DNA from: Semisulcospira habei
Lineage: Eukaryota > Mollusca > Gastropoda > Semisulcospiridae
Direction: 5' to 3'
DNA length: 64,000 nucleotides
Assembly: GCA_036245525.1 (NCBI GenBank)
Contig: BTPG01000003.1
Span: 187,652,533 to 187,716,532, forward strand
Positions within the stretch are counted from its first letter, which is position 1, and the number at the start of each line of letters is the position of its first letter. This document shows positions 1 to 9,760 of the stretch, in pieces. The notes below the pieces were generated by a model. The model was not told the origin of the DNA, made no database searches, and saw only the letters and a program-made list of their open reading frames with translations. The position numbers and the translations under genes are program-made.

Positions 1-436
1 GGGATTAAAACAAGAAAGTAAACGGAGAAACGTGACACAGAGATGATTTAATAAATCAGTCAGGCAAGTGATAAAAATAAATGAGATATGTTTTATGATG
101 AACAGCTAGTTAAAGAGAGGGAGGTGGGGGGGGGGGGGGGGAGGCACATACTTTATAATGTACACTTACTATACTAATATATATATAAGCAATAACACCA
201 TTGGGCTCGATGAATTCTCATGTTTTATTTGAGTGATTTACAAAATACATGTCAGTACTTGCTGCTGTTATATTAAATATATTATTTTCTTACTGTCTTT
301 GACATTTCGCTGTAAGATTTACAGTCCCATACGTTAAGCCTGTCCCCCTTAACGCACATGGAGGTTGACTGTATCATTGATATGTGTGTGTAGGTAGCGT
401 TTTGTTTGAGGTGGCAGTTGTGGCCTCACCTCTAAG

Positions 437-765
437 TTTGGTGCCCTTATGCATGTGGCCACCAGTACTATTTACAAAACTGATGGCTGCATGTGCAGGC
501 TAGTTCACGGTATCGCTGATCAATGTGAACTGGGCAGCCTATTGTTTGAAGTGATCAGTGGTGGCATCATCCGCGATGTATGTGTGTATTTGGCCACTGG
601 TACTGTTTACAAAGGTGCTGTTTACAGAACTAGTGGCTGAGTATGCATATTAGTTCTGTTATTGTTATCAGGTGTGGCCTTATCTCTAAGTTTTGGTGCC
701 CCTGTGCATGAGGCCAACAGTACTTTTCACAGAACTGATGACTGCATGTGCAGTGTGATTAACTG
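437..765 (+). repeat. Degenerate tandem repeat in left arm
   Basis: Three diverged copies of a motif with the order gcatg-ggcca-agtact-cagaactgatg-ctgcatgtgcag occur near 440-510, 570-650 and 690-765. The same block is present inverted at about 38500-38850. No convincing coding potential is seen. Confidence 0.6.
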
Positions 766-1056
766 TACACATGAGATTTGTAGGTGGGCAGCTAAGATAC
801 AAGTCAATATAAGCCACTTTCTTAACGTATAACCTCAAGTCTCTATATAGGTTTTACAGTCCACTTATGCCCATCAGTATACAAGTACGTATGTTTTTTG
901 TGGGTGTTCTGCGGTTTTGTGTGTGTATGTGGGGTGGGGTTGAAAGAGGGGCGGTATGGCATCTATTACCATGTATGTGTATGTTCTCATGTTGTATGCT
1001 GATGTGTATGTACAAAACCTACATTACAAACAAACATAAATAAATAATTTAAATAA

Positions 1057-1107
1057 TAGTTATTTGGGTTTAACACCGCGCAGGCGACTACGGCCATCTC
1101 ACGGCGG
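1057..1107 (-). mobile_element. 51-bp LINE-tail-like micro-insertion
   Basis: The sequence tagttatttgggtttaac, then a gcaggcgactacggccatctc block, matches the 3' end of the Nimb-like LINE at 31434. It is flanked by ttaaataa at 1049-1056 and 1108-1115, a plausible 8-bp target duplication. The matching position in the right arm (about 38205-38265) carries the same insertion, so it predates the arm duplication. Confidence 0.65.
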
Positions 1108-1624
1108 TTAAATAAATAAGATAAAGTAAGTCAAAACTACCTGGGACATATGAATGTTAAGTAAAGGATAGATTATGAACATGCACTGATGTACATTCTT
1201 TTGGTTGGTGGTGTTCTGCAGTTTTGTGTGTGTAACTGGAGTGGGGTTGGGAGCGAGCGGTGTGGCACCTATTACCATGTACATGTATGTTGTTATGCTG
1301 TATGCTGATGTGTATTACAAAACCTACATTACAAACAAACAAAATAAATATATAAATAATTTAAATAAATAAGATAAAGTAAGTCTAAGGTACCTGGGAC
1401 ATATAGCATGCTAGGTAAAGGATAGATTATGACATACACAGATGTGCATGTCTTTTGGTAGGTTTTCTGCGGTTTTGTGTGTGTTTGTGGGTAGAGGTTG
1501 GGATCGGGCGGTATGGCACCTATTACCATCTATATATGTGTATATTTCTTCTTCTATGCTGATGTGTATGTACAAAACCTGCATTACAAACGCACAAAAT
1601 TAAATGAATAAATAATTTAAATAA

Positions 1625-1676
1625 ATAGTTATTTGGGTTTAATGCCGAGCAGGCGACTAACGTCATCTCATGGCGG
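1625..1676 (-). mobile_element. 52-bp LINE-tail-like micro-insertion
   Basis: This is the same short element as at 1057, again flanked by ttaaataa (1617-1624 and 1677-1684). A partner occurs in the right arm near 30800-30860. It is either a very short SINE or a severely 5'-truncated LINE copy using the Nimb-like 3' end. Confidence 0.6.
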
Positions 1677-2156
1677 TTAAATAATTTTTAAAAAAACAAG
1701 ATACCTGGGACATATGAATGCGAAGTAAAGGATAGATTATGAACATGCACAGATGTACTTGTCTTTTGGTGGGTGTTGTGTGGTTGTGGAGTGGGGTTGG
1801 GAGTGGACAGTATATGGCACCTATTACCATGTACGTGTATGTTCTCATGTTGTATGCTGATGTGTATGCACAAAACCCACATTACAAACAAAATAAATAA
1901 ATAAATAAATAAATAATAAATAATTAACAAATAAGATAAAGCAAGTCAAAGGTACCTGGGACATATAAATGCTAAACATAAAGGATAGATTATGAACATG
2001 CACAGATGTGCATGTCTTTTGGTGAGTGTTCAGCGGTTTTGTGTGTGTATGTGGGGAGGGGTTGGGAGTGGGCAGTATGGCACCTATTACCATAAATATA
2101 TGTGTATATTTTCTTGTTGTATGATGATGTGTATGTACAAAACCTACTTTACAAAC

Positions 2157-3182
2157 TGTTACGATTGTGGTTGTGTTGTCCTGTGAGAGCATACTTGTGT
2201 TAATTGTAGGAAACGATCCGATATTTATTTGAGCTATCATGGTTACGATTCACGTACCTTTTTAGTGAGATTTTCTTTCGTTCGCGCGTAGAGCGGAATT
2301 CGCTTTTTTATTATGCTAAGTTTAACCGGAAGCTTCTAGCAAGGTCGCGCGGAGAATAGCGGTCCATCTTTGTTTTGCGTAGATTCGCGGAGTATAGATT
2401 AGAACCTTCGAGCAGATCGCGCTGTCTAGTGACCGCGTACGTATGTCGTCAGAGGTGTAGGCAACATTTCGATACACTGTTTTATAGACGCTCAAATAGT
2501 CATAGTTGTTTTCTGTGCGCGTGAAGTTGGCAGCCAGTCGGTATGTTTTTTTGAAAGATTGTGAAACTTTTGGAAAGATTCCGGCTAGATCGTGAACTGC
2601 CTTCCATACTTTTGTGTGATATGATTACACACTAGGATTTGGGGCTGAAATTAGTAGCCGAATTTTTGTAGCCTACTGTAGTTATTCTAGAAAATTCTTT
2701 CTTTATTAATATTTATGAGTTTCAGTTACGTGTTTCGTTCTGATTGGTTGCGTTGTATGATTTTCTTGGATTATTCTGGAAATTGGTTGTACTGTAAAAG
2801 ATTGGTGCTGGGAAGCACCTATATACATTGTCTTGCATTGTCAGTTGTAGAGACACACAGTTTATCTAGGTACGTGGCCCGTATAGGGTGTACATTGTGA
2901 GAGACGCAGCGTAACGGTGGTGTACGTTGTGTGAGGAACTTTGTGTCGCCAGTGTTGACATTTGAAGAAGAGACATTGTATCAGTGTTGGTGCATTTGGG
3001 AATGCATTGTGTGGAGATCGCATCGCTGAATTAAAATATTGTTGGAACTGTTACTCCAGTATTGTCTACATCCTTAAGCCATGTGTGACGGGTTGCAGCT
3101 GAATGAAGTTTATTTAAAAGAACCTTACGTGCGTGCGTCTGGTGTGTTTATCATACTACGACTACGACTTCACCACGTAACA
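2157..3182. mobile_element. Solo LTR, 1026 bp
   Basis: The block starts TGTTACGATTG and ends CCACGTAACA, giving matching TGTTACG/CGTAACA termini with TG...CA ends. The 5-bp sequence caaac flanks both sides (2152-2156 and 3183-3187), as expected for an LTR-retrotransposon target duplication. The flanks rejoin as a normal satellite unit. There is no internal coding region, so it is a recombined solo LTR. The superfamily (Gypsy or BEL) cannot be assigned from an LTR alone. The right arm lacks it. Confidence 0.85.
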
Positions 3183-3686
3183 CAAACAAACAAAAATAAA
3201 TAATAAATTTAAATAAATAAAATAAGGTAAATCAAAGAAAACAGGGACATATGAATACCAAGTAAAGGATATATTATGAACATGCACAGACGTGCATGTC
3301 ATTTGATGGGTGTTCTGTGGTTTTGTGTGTGTATGTGTGGTGGGGAACGGGTGGCACCTATTACCATATATGTGTACATGTATGTTCTCATCTTGTATGC
3401 TGATGTGTATGTGCAAACATACATCACAAACAAATAAACAAATAAATAAAATAATAAATTAATAAATAAAATAAGTTGGAGATACCTGGGACCTATGAAT
3501 ATGCATACTAAGTAAAGGATAGATTATGAACATGCACAGATGTATGCATATTGAAAACAAATTTCCTCTCCTTGGTGGCCACCACCATTCCACTAGTGAT
3601 CATGTGCATCAACGAATTCCTTCCATCCATAATTAAATGGATAAATAATAAATAATATGTAAGTGAATACATAAATGAATCAAGAA

Positions 3687-3721
<35 letters not shown>

Positions 3722-4025
3722 AACATGTAAGGCTACTATCTGTATTGTGTCTCATGCAGTCCCGATAAAGCTTGATCATAAGAGTTCTTGTGAGTGCGAA
3801 TTGGTTGAATGGGTTGCAAAAACTAAAATTTTTATATTTAGGTGTTTAGCTGAACATGGTGATATAGATGTAACGGTTCGGAGATGGATTTCAGTTTGCC
3901 TGGCTTGTGCGACCAGTCGGATAAGACTAAGAGTGTGCTTGACCAGTTAAAAATCCCATCTCCACTAATAACAAAAAGAGCAGACCTACACTTAGAGCCG
4001 TTAGGCTGTAAAACAGACGAATAAC

Positions 4026-4885
4026 ATGCATGTTGTATCCGGACAAAAAGTCTTCAGAATGTTGAAGGTGGTCGGCAGACACAATGCACAACATGCACGA
4101 AGGGAGTTTACTTTTGATATGCTTTCCTCACACAAAAGACCGAGTTATACGGGAAAGGCTGTTTTCAAGACCAGAAAAAATACCGTATATGACGTTGATA
4201 AGATGTACTTCAAAGTTCAAATCCAAAATAATCTCTTTTTCACTTTAGGAGCAAAGTTAACCTGTATCAATCGTGTGCGTCTGATCGAACTTCTTTCAAA
4301 GGCATCTCGTTGACCGCCATTTTGAAACTATCGAAGCGAGTATGCTTTCGGCATTAAAAATATTACTTTTTAAATTGTTTTATCGTAAATATGTATGCAT
4401 GTTTACTTGCTCGTGATTTTAATTTACACACTGGAATAACTTGTAACTTGTACGCTTGAAATTTTCAATATTATGCACAAAAAAACGTCTTGCACCTTAA
4501 CCGGGCCGTGTACGAGGACTGGTTTCCTCACAGCGAACAAATAGCTTTCGAAAAACACTTCTACAAAAATGTCTCCATCTTAAGGACAAATATTGTTGCT
4601 ATGCATAAACCATATGGCATTAGTACTTTCGTTTCATACCTGCAAACCATTGTTACTCTTTTGACGAACTACTTATCTCTGCAAAAATTGCGTAAGCTGC
4701 TAGACTATGACGCATTGGTAGATCGCGAGTCTTTTTCAATAGGAGACAATTCAACATCAGAATCAGGTCAAAGACAAAAGGTAGAGACCATTGACAGCGA
4801 TGACAGGTCTCATGTAGAAGGGACTTTGTGGGTTATGGTTCATCCCATCTTGTTTACTGTTTTATTTTTTTTCTGTAAGAATTAA
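4026..4885 (+). other. Open stretches shared by both arms, function unknown
   Basis: Two frames, 4026-4313 (starting MHVVSGQ) and 4490-4885 (containing FEKHFYKNVSILRTNIVAM), have recognisable counterparts on the minus strand at 29163-29402 and 28741-28995. Between the copies there is a 9-nt in-frame deletion (KVF missing on the right), and then the frames diverge. This could be a decayed exon or a remnant of a transposon gene. I do not recognise the family. Conservation may simply reflect recent duplication. Confidence 0.3.
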
Positions 4886-4995
4886 TTTTTACTGAAGAAG
4901 TTGAAAGGGTACAAAGCTGGCTAACGAACTCATCCAATGTCTTTCTCCAAACTAGCTATATCGGGTCACCTGAATGCTCTTCTGAAAGCGCGACG

Positions 4996-5297
<302 letters not shown>

Positions 5298-5969
5298 AGA
5301 TCATATTAATTAGAGTATTCTGTCAATGTATGCGTGGTGACGGAGTTGCCTCTTTTACGTCACCACCAATGGGTCTGACTTTCTCTAGAAGACAAGTTTT
5401 TTCACTGTTTTAATTCTATTCTGAAAAGAATTAATTTTTACTAAAGAAGTTGAAAGGATACAAAGCTGGCTAACGAACTCATCCAATGTCTTTATCCAAA
5501 CTAGCTATGTAATAATAATAATGATACATAGTTCTTGTATAGCGCTGTTCTCCAGGAAAACACTGGACTCACTTCGCATGCACAACAGCACACCCTCTCT
5601 CTCAGACACACGCACGATTATACACTACTTTAAACCACCCCATCTCTTCCCAACACCTTACATTCACTTCCTCTAGGATCAGAATAAAAGGCAGTCAACA
5701 GTTAGCTAAAGATGAGCTAAGTGTTAAATGCCAGACAGAAAAGAAAAGTCTTTAAGTGAGCTTTGAACTGTGACAATGTGGGCAGATTCCGCATTTCAGT
5801 TGGCAGAGAGTTCCACACACTTGGGGCTAAAAAGGTGAAAGAACGCTCCCCGACAGTTTTCATGTTAAGCTTTGGGATTTTTAAAAGTTTTACACTAGAG
5901 GAACGGAGGGTGCGTGATGGCTGATAAACAGACAGCTTGGCAGAAAGGTACGGCGGGAGAGATCCTTCA

Positions 5970-6297
5970 AAATGCCGCTAGGCGAAAATTGCAATTTTGT
6001 ACTGGCAGCGGAATTTTACGGGCAACCAGTGCAGCTGCTTCAGTAGAGGCGTAACGTGGTCTCTCTTTCGTTTCTTCAAGATGAGACGCGCCGCATTGTT
6101 TTGAATCATCTGCAAGCGTGAAATGTGATCTGCCGGTAAACCTGCCAGTACAGAATTGCAATAATCGAGCCTGGACGTAATGAATGCATTTACAAGTCTT
6201 ATCCAAATGGTCAAGTAAATATGACAAAAAATACGGACTCTAATCTGGGTCAACCGACTTCCAATGAACGGTTGTTTATGTCTTAAATGAGACATTC
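5970..6297 (-). pseudogene. Fragment of non-LTR retrotransposon reverse transcriptase (C-terminal)
   Basis: The minus-strand translation contains [30 protein letters not shown] and [12 protein letters not shown]. This is the characteristic region after the polymerase domain in CR1/Jockey/Rex-type LINEs. Two frames cover it (5978-6295 and 5967-6227), so it is frameshifted. No RT catalytic motif or endonuclease remains. The adjoining 5520-5960 (aataataataatgatacatag, then tagcgct) may be its 3' portion. Confidence 0.75.
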
Positions 6298-6507
6298 AAT
6301 TACAAAAAAAAAAGTCCCTGCTATCAATACAATGGACTTAAAAAGGTCCAGCAGCATATAAAAATACTGTAATTTGCTGACAGGTGAGTACTCAATAAGC
6401 TAACGGTGCTCAGGCCGATATCAACCGCAAAGACGTCCGACGTAGACCTTAGCAATTTCAGTTACAGCGCTGTCGCAACTAGTCAAAGATCGCCTCGGGC
6501 CTCGATA

Positions 6508-6603
6508 ACTCTTTGGCTGTCGGTATAGGTAGCGGTTTTGTCGCGATGATTTCTGCAGGGATCATAGCGACAAAAAAACCGCTACTCACAGCCAAAGGGT
6601 TAA
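6508..6603. repeat. Hairpin, family tttggctgtcggtagcgg
   Basis: Left arm ctttggctgtcggta...gcggttttgtcgcgatgat pairs with the right arm ending ccgctactcacagccaaag, around a ctgcag centre. A second, more diverged half-copy follows at 6606-6690. The family's near-perfect member is at 21452-21546. Confidence 0.8.
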
Positions 6604-6810
6604 CTTCGGTAGCGGTTTTTTTTTTTTTTTTGACGCCATGAGTCCTGCAGGAATCATTGCGACAAAAACTGTCGCCGACAGTCAAAAGGTTACGTTTCAG
6701 TTTCGGTGCGTTGATTGATGCAGATAGATTTCTGTCAACAAGTGGCGTGAATTCTCACGAGTCTTTGCGGATGCAGAGGCTCGTACGAATGCATACTTAT
6801 CTACATTGAA

Positions 6811-6894
6811 GAGCAATAGAAATGTGACATTGTTGGAATCATCGGAAACACGTTAGTGCTTCCGAAGATTAAAAATGTCGCATTTCTTTTGCTC
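6811..6894. repeat. Hairpin, family gagcaaaagaaatg
   Basis: Left gagcaatagaaatgtgacatt and ggaatcatcggaa pair with right ttccgaagatt and aatgtcgcatttcttttgctc. A second member is at 41002-41085. Confidence 0.75.
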
Positions 6895-7028
6895 GTCAGT
6901 ATAGAATTTGGCTGGCTGACTAAATGGACATTCCGATAGAGTTGGGTTGTCTATATTTCATTATTTGTCAGGCTGATTACATATGGTGTTTTGTGGCGGG
7001 AGATTCTACTCAGGTGTACGTAATGTTG

Positions 7029-7084
7029 CCCAATGCGCAAAAGGCCGTCGGACCACTTCGGCCCGATGGCCTTTGCGCACTGGG
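7029..7084. repeat. Hairpin, family gcgcaaaaggcc
   Basis: Left cccaatgcgcaaaaggccg pairs with right ggcctttgcgcactggg around a tcggaccacttcggcc centre. Relatives are at 40441-40548, 23382-23432 and 49880-49978. Confidence 0.8.
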
Positions 7085-7309
7085 TGACAGTGTGCATGAC
7101 TTGAGGCGCCCAGTGTAAGTGCTGTGCAGGTTGAATCAACACACTCACTGCAGAGACCGGTCTTTGAGTGGTTTTTTTTTTTTTTTTTTTTTTTTCATAC
7201 TGGCGCGAAGTTCAGTGAAGTCAGTGAGCGTTTCTTGACAGATGGTACGGTGTTAGTGTGTTAGGATCTACTATTAGTAGCGTGGGTGTTTGGGTGGGTG
7301 TTTGGGTGG

Positions 7310-7353
7310 GTGTATGTGTGTGTGTGTGTGTGTCTGTGTGCGTGCGTGCGCGC

Positions 7354-7406
<53 letters not shown>

Positions 7407-7412
7407 TGTGTC
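7310..7412. repeat. GT/GC dinucleotide tract
   Basis: A GT repeat with an internal CG-alternating run (gcgcgcgcgc near 7350). It is followed by degenerate gtgtctgtgt repeats to about 7500. The counterpart in copy B is 41330-41485. Confidence 0.9.
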
Positions 7413-7779
7413 AGTGGGTGTTAGAGAGTGTGTATCTGTGTCTGTGTCGGTGTTAGAGAGTGTGTGTGGGTGTGCGTGCGTGTATGCGTGCGTGCGTGTG
7501 TGTGTCTCGCAGTGACAACTGAACGCTAAATTTACTTCTCTGTTTTCGGTTTCGTCCACATTGTTTACGTGGATTGGTCCTGAGAAAACCAGATATGCAT
7601 AACAATTCGCTAGTCCGCAGTAATGCATACTTTGTATATTTCAGCGCGGCTCGGTTTTGTTTCCGACTGCATGCACGACTATGTTCAGTTGAATACTATG
7701 CTGGATGTTTTCGTACCATAAAAAATCACCACTATCTCAAGACGTGATGTGACAGGTAAACAGGCCTGTTCTTTTTAAT

Positions 7780-8103
7780 GCTTTCGAGACGTGCTGCATT
7801 CGGATAGGCGGCTTTATGCCGGCTTTATGATGAGCAGCTTTATCATTTTCTACCCAAGACACACCACAGCAAGATATGGATCGACCATGACAGTTCAAGG
7901 GTGATGCCAGAATAGCTTGGCGCCTATGGGCGCCAAGCTATTCTGGCATCATCCTTGAACATTTCATGGTCGATCTGTGTCCTGCAATGCACTGCAATCT
8001 TCAGAGGACAACGGCAAAATTTGCAGATTTCGATCTTGGGGTACAAAGAGTTAAATCAGTTTTATGCCGCGTATCCGAATGCGGCACGTCTCGAATGAGA
8101 TAC
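7780..8103. repeat. Nested hairpins: outer cattcgga pair around inner 97-bp hairpin
   Basis: The outer arms tcgagacgtgctgcattcgga (7787 on) and tccgaatgcggcacgtctcga (to about 8096) are inverted. Inside, 7879-7975 is a near-perfect hairpin: gatcgaccatgacagttcaa and the complementary arm meet at ggcgcctatgggcgcc. Copy B repeats the arrangement at 41858-42185. Elsewhere the two hairpin types are separate neighbours (14754-14965, 17370-17577). Confidence 0.85.
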
Positions 8104-8288
8104 AGACCTTTGTAAATGCAGTGCCAGTGAATCATTGGACCAGACGTTCTGGTTATAAAATGCGTTTATTTTGATTATGATATATAGTGAGGCAAGTGTC
8201 ATACGAACAGGGGTTCACTAGTTACAGCAAAGATGATGTACAGCGTATACATTATGTCCCTGTGTATGATAAGGACAGTAAGTTCCTT

Positions 8289-8340
8289 TCTGTGAAAAGC
8301 AAGATTTCATCGTATTGCAATGAAAGTCTCGCTTTTCACA
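8289..8340. repeat. Hairpin gtgaaaagcaagat
   Basis: gtgaaaagcaagatttcat pairs with atgaaagtctcgcttttcac around cgtattgca. The same hairpin occurs at about 42361-42411. Separated relatives of its arms lie near 20960 and 21200. Confidence 0.7.
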
Positions 8341-8511
8341 AATGGACTTGCTGGCTTTCGCCTTCAAGGGCCAGATTTAAAAACACAAAAAGGTATCTTC
8401 GGTTATCGGTACGATAACCAGACCAGATGAGCAGAACAGACTAAACCAAACAAATTGTGTGTCAGCGAAAGAAATCCACAACTTGAAAATTCTGCATGTC
8501 TCAATATCTGC

Positions 8512-8619
8512 AGCGAAAAAAATCTACAACTTGAAAATTCTGCATTCGTCTGCAACATGAGCGGTACCGTGCATGGTGCAGACGAATGCAGAATTTTCAA
8601 GTTCTGGATATTTTTCGCT
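8512..8619. repeat. Hairpin with ~45-bp stem, acttgaaaattctgcattcg
   Basis: Arms gcgaaaaaaatctacaactt and cttgaaaattctgcattcg pair with their reverse complement across a gagcggtaccgtgc centre. In copy B (42533-42605) most of the left arm is missing, so this hairpin has partly collapsed there. Confidence 0.8.
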
Positions 8620-8639
8620 CCATATATTGACACACAATG

Positions 8640-8945
8640 TGTTTGGTTTGCTTTGGTCTGCTCTGCTCTGGTCTGTTTTGGTCTGGTCTGGATTGGTCTG
8701 GTTTTGGTTTGATTTGGTTGCTTTGCTTTGCTTTGCTTAGCATTTCTTTGCTTTTATTTCTTGGCTGGCTGGTCAGTTGGTCGGCTGGTCGTTTAGCTGG
8801 TTGTTTAATTGGTGGGTTTGTGGGTTCCTTGGTTGTCTGATTGGTTGGTTGTCTAAATGGCTGGTTGGTTGGCTGGTTAGTTGGTTGGTTGGCTGGTTGG
8901 TTGGTTGGTTGGTTGGTTGGTTGGTTGGTTGGTTGGTTGGTTGGT

Positions 8946-8988
<43 letters not shown>

Positions 8989-9030
8989 TTGGTTGTTTGG
9001 CTGGTAGTTTTTGTTGTTGTTGTTGTTTTT
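8640..9030. repeat. TGGTC/TTGG/TGGC simple-sequence array
   Basis: Degenerate ctggtctg repeats grade into pure (ttgg)n at about 8880-8946 and (tggc)n to about 8990, then ttgttgttg. It translates to meaningless W-L-V-G or N-Q-P-T repeats. It lies about 200 bp upstream of Rho exon 1. The counterpart in copy B is about 42640-43010. Confidence 0.9.
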
Positions 9031-9227
9031 TGACTGAACTGTGAAATGATTTGTTGTTTTACTGACAAGCCGCACAGGTGCTTGTTTGTTTAATCACGGG
9101 CACCTTACCTTCTTAGCATCATAAGACATACTCAGTAAGCAAATGTTCATCAAGTCGACTTGGGCGGTGGACGTATTCCTTATCTAGGCAATCACTGCAT
9201 TCACAGGGTTAACCAGTCGTTGATGCA

Positions 9228-9401
9228 ATGTCCCGGTGTTTCGTTGATGTGCCTGCAACAAGAAAGCTGGTTGTGGTCGGGGACGGGGCCTGCGGCAAGA
9301 CTTGTCTGCTGGCAGTGTTCATGCGCCAGGACTTTCCGCACGATACCTTACCTACATTGTACGAGAACTACGCCATGGAGATTGACGTGGACGGGCAGAA
9401 G
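9228..9401 (+). CDS. Rho-like GTPase gene (+), exon 1 of 3
   Basis: The 58 codons start [18 protein letters not shown]. They contain the P-loop GDGACGKT (residues 18-25) and switch I with the invariant threonine in LPTLYENY. Coding ends at ...DVDGQK with a gttagt donor at 9402, the phase-0 position also used by the minus-strand Rho gene below. With exons 2 (12765-12914) and 3 (13810-14085) the model encodes 199 residues, close to the usual Rho length of about 190-200. Rho proteins are membrane-associated GTP switches that control actin. A ttcacag acceptor-like sequence at about 9205 suggests the ATG may lie in a later 5' exon. An additional out-of-frame ATG lies 5 nt upstream. Confidence 0.85.
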
Positions 9402-9497
9402 GTTAGTTTCATCACATACTGGTTTAATCTGGCGTGCGCTGGTCCATGCCAGACACAACGCTAGACACAAGGTGCCCGTCAAGGTAACGATGAAATA

Positions 9498-9523
9498 ATA
9501 TAATAATAATAATAATAATAATA

Positions 9524-9592
<69 letters not shown>
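9498..9592. repeat. (AAT)n array
   Basis: Nearly pure ATA/AAT trinucleotide repeat followed by aaaggagacttgttaagcgctta. Copy B has the same at 43470-43580. Confidence 0.95.
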
Positions 9593-9593
<1 letters not shown>

Positions 9594-9664
9594 GGAGACT
9601 TGTTAAGCGCTTAATCTAAAAGTAGCCCTATACGCTGATACAATGAAAAGGCTAACAGCTAACA

Positions 9665-9680
9665 CGTACACACACAACAT

Positions 9681-9756
<76 letters not shown>
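9665..9756. repeat. (CA)n tract
   Basis: A pure CA repeat abutting the 3' end of the RTE-like LINE. In copy B the matching CA tract (43618-43670) runs straight into tatgtatg with no LINE, showing the empty site. Confidence 0.95.
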
Positions 9757-9759
<3 letters not shown>

Positions 9760-9760
9760 G

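Larger units (their letters stand above)
885..3545 (+). repeat. ~253-bp satellite units (left arm)
   Basis: The anchor aaggatagattatgaacatg recurs near 1163, 1416, 1727, 1980, 3265 and 3516. Where no insertion intervenes, spacing is about 253 bp. Each unit carries cctgggacatat, the anchor, a T/G-rich tract, gcacctattaccat, tgctgatgtgtatgtac and an AT-rich aaataaat spacer. The 2157-3182 interval is a solo LTR inserted in one unit. Short open frames inside the units are not conserved and are treated as non-coding. Confidence 0.8.
1..4705 (+). repeat. Left arm of a large inverted duplication
   Basis: This arm matches the reverse complement of 28741-39276. Bases 1-70 pair with about 39207-39276, 360-510 with about 38760-38910, 3508-3726 with about 29720-29950, and 4026-4230 with about 29220-29427. 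Similarity stops at the inner edge (ctgctagacta near 4705; tagtccagcag at 28741). The outer edge lies beyond the window start. The arms differ by later insertions: a solo LTR here, and a LINE plus two short elements in the other arm. It could be one long repeat inserted twice in opposite orientation, or a rearranged duplication. Confidence 0.85.

Noticed and set aside
1157..2240. Several 60-130-codon frames in the satellite units
   Set aside because: Non-conserved between units; stops and indels differ from unit to unit.
8773..9075. N-Q-P-T / W-L-V-G repeat frames that resemble low-complexity proteins
   Set aside because: Entirely explained by (ttgg)n and (tggc)n simple repeats; copy B has a different length and frame.
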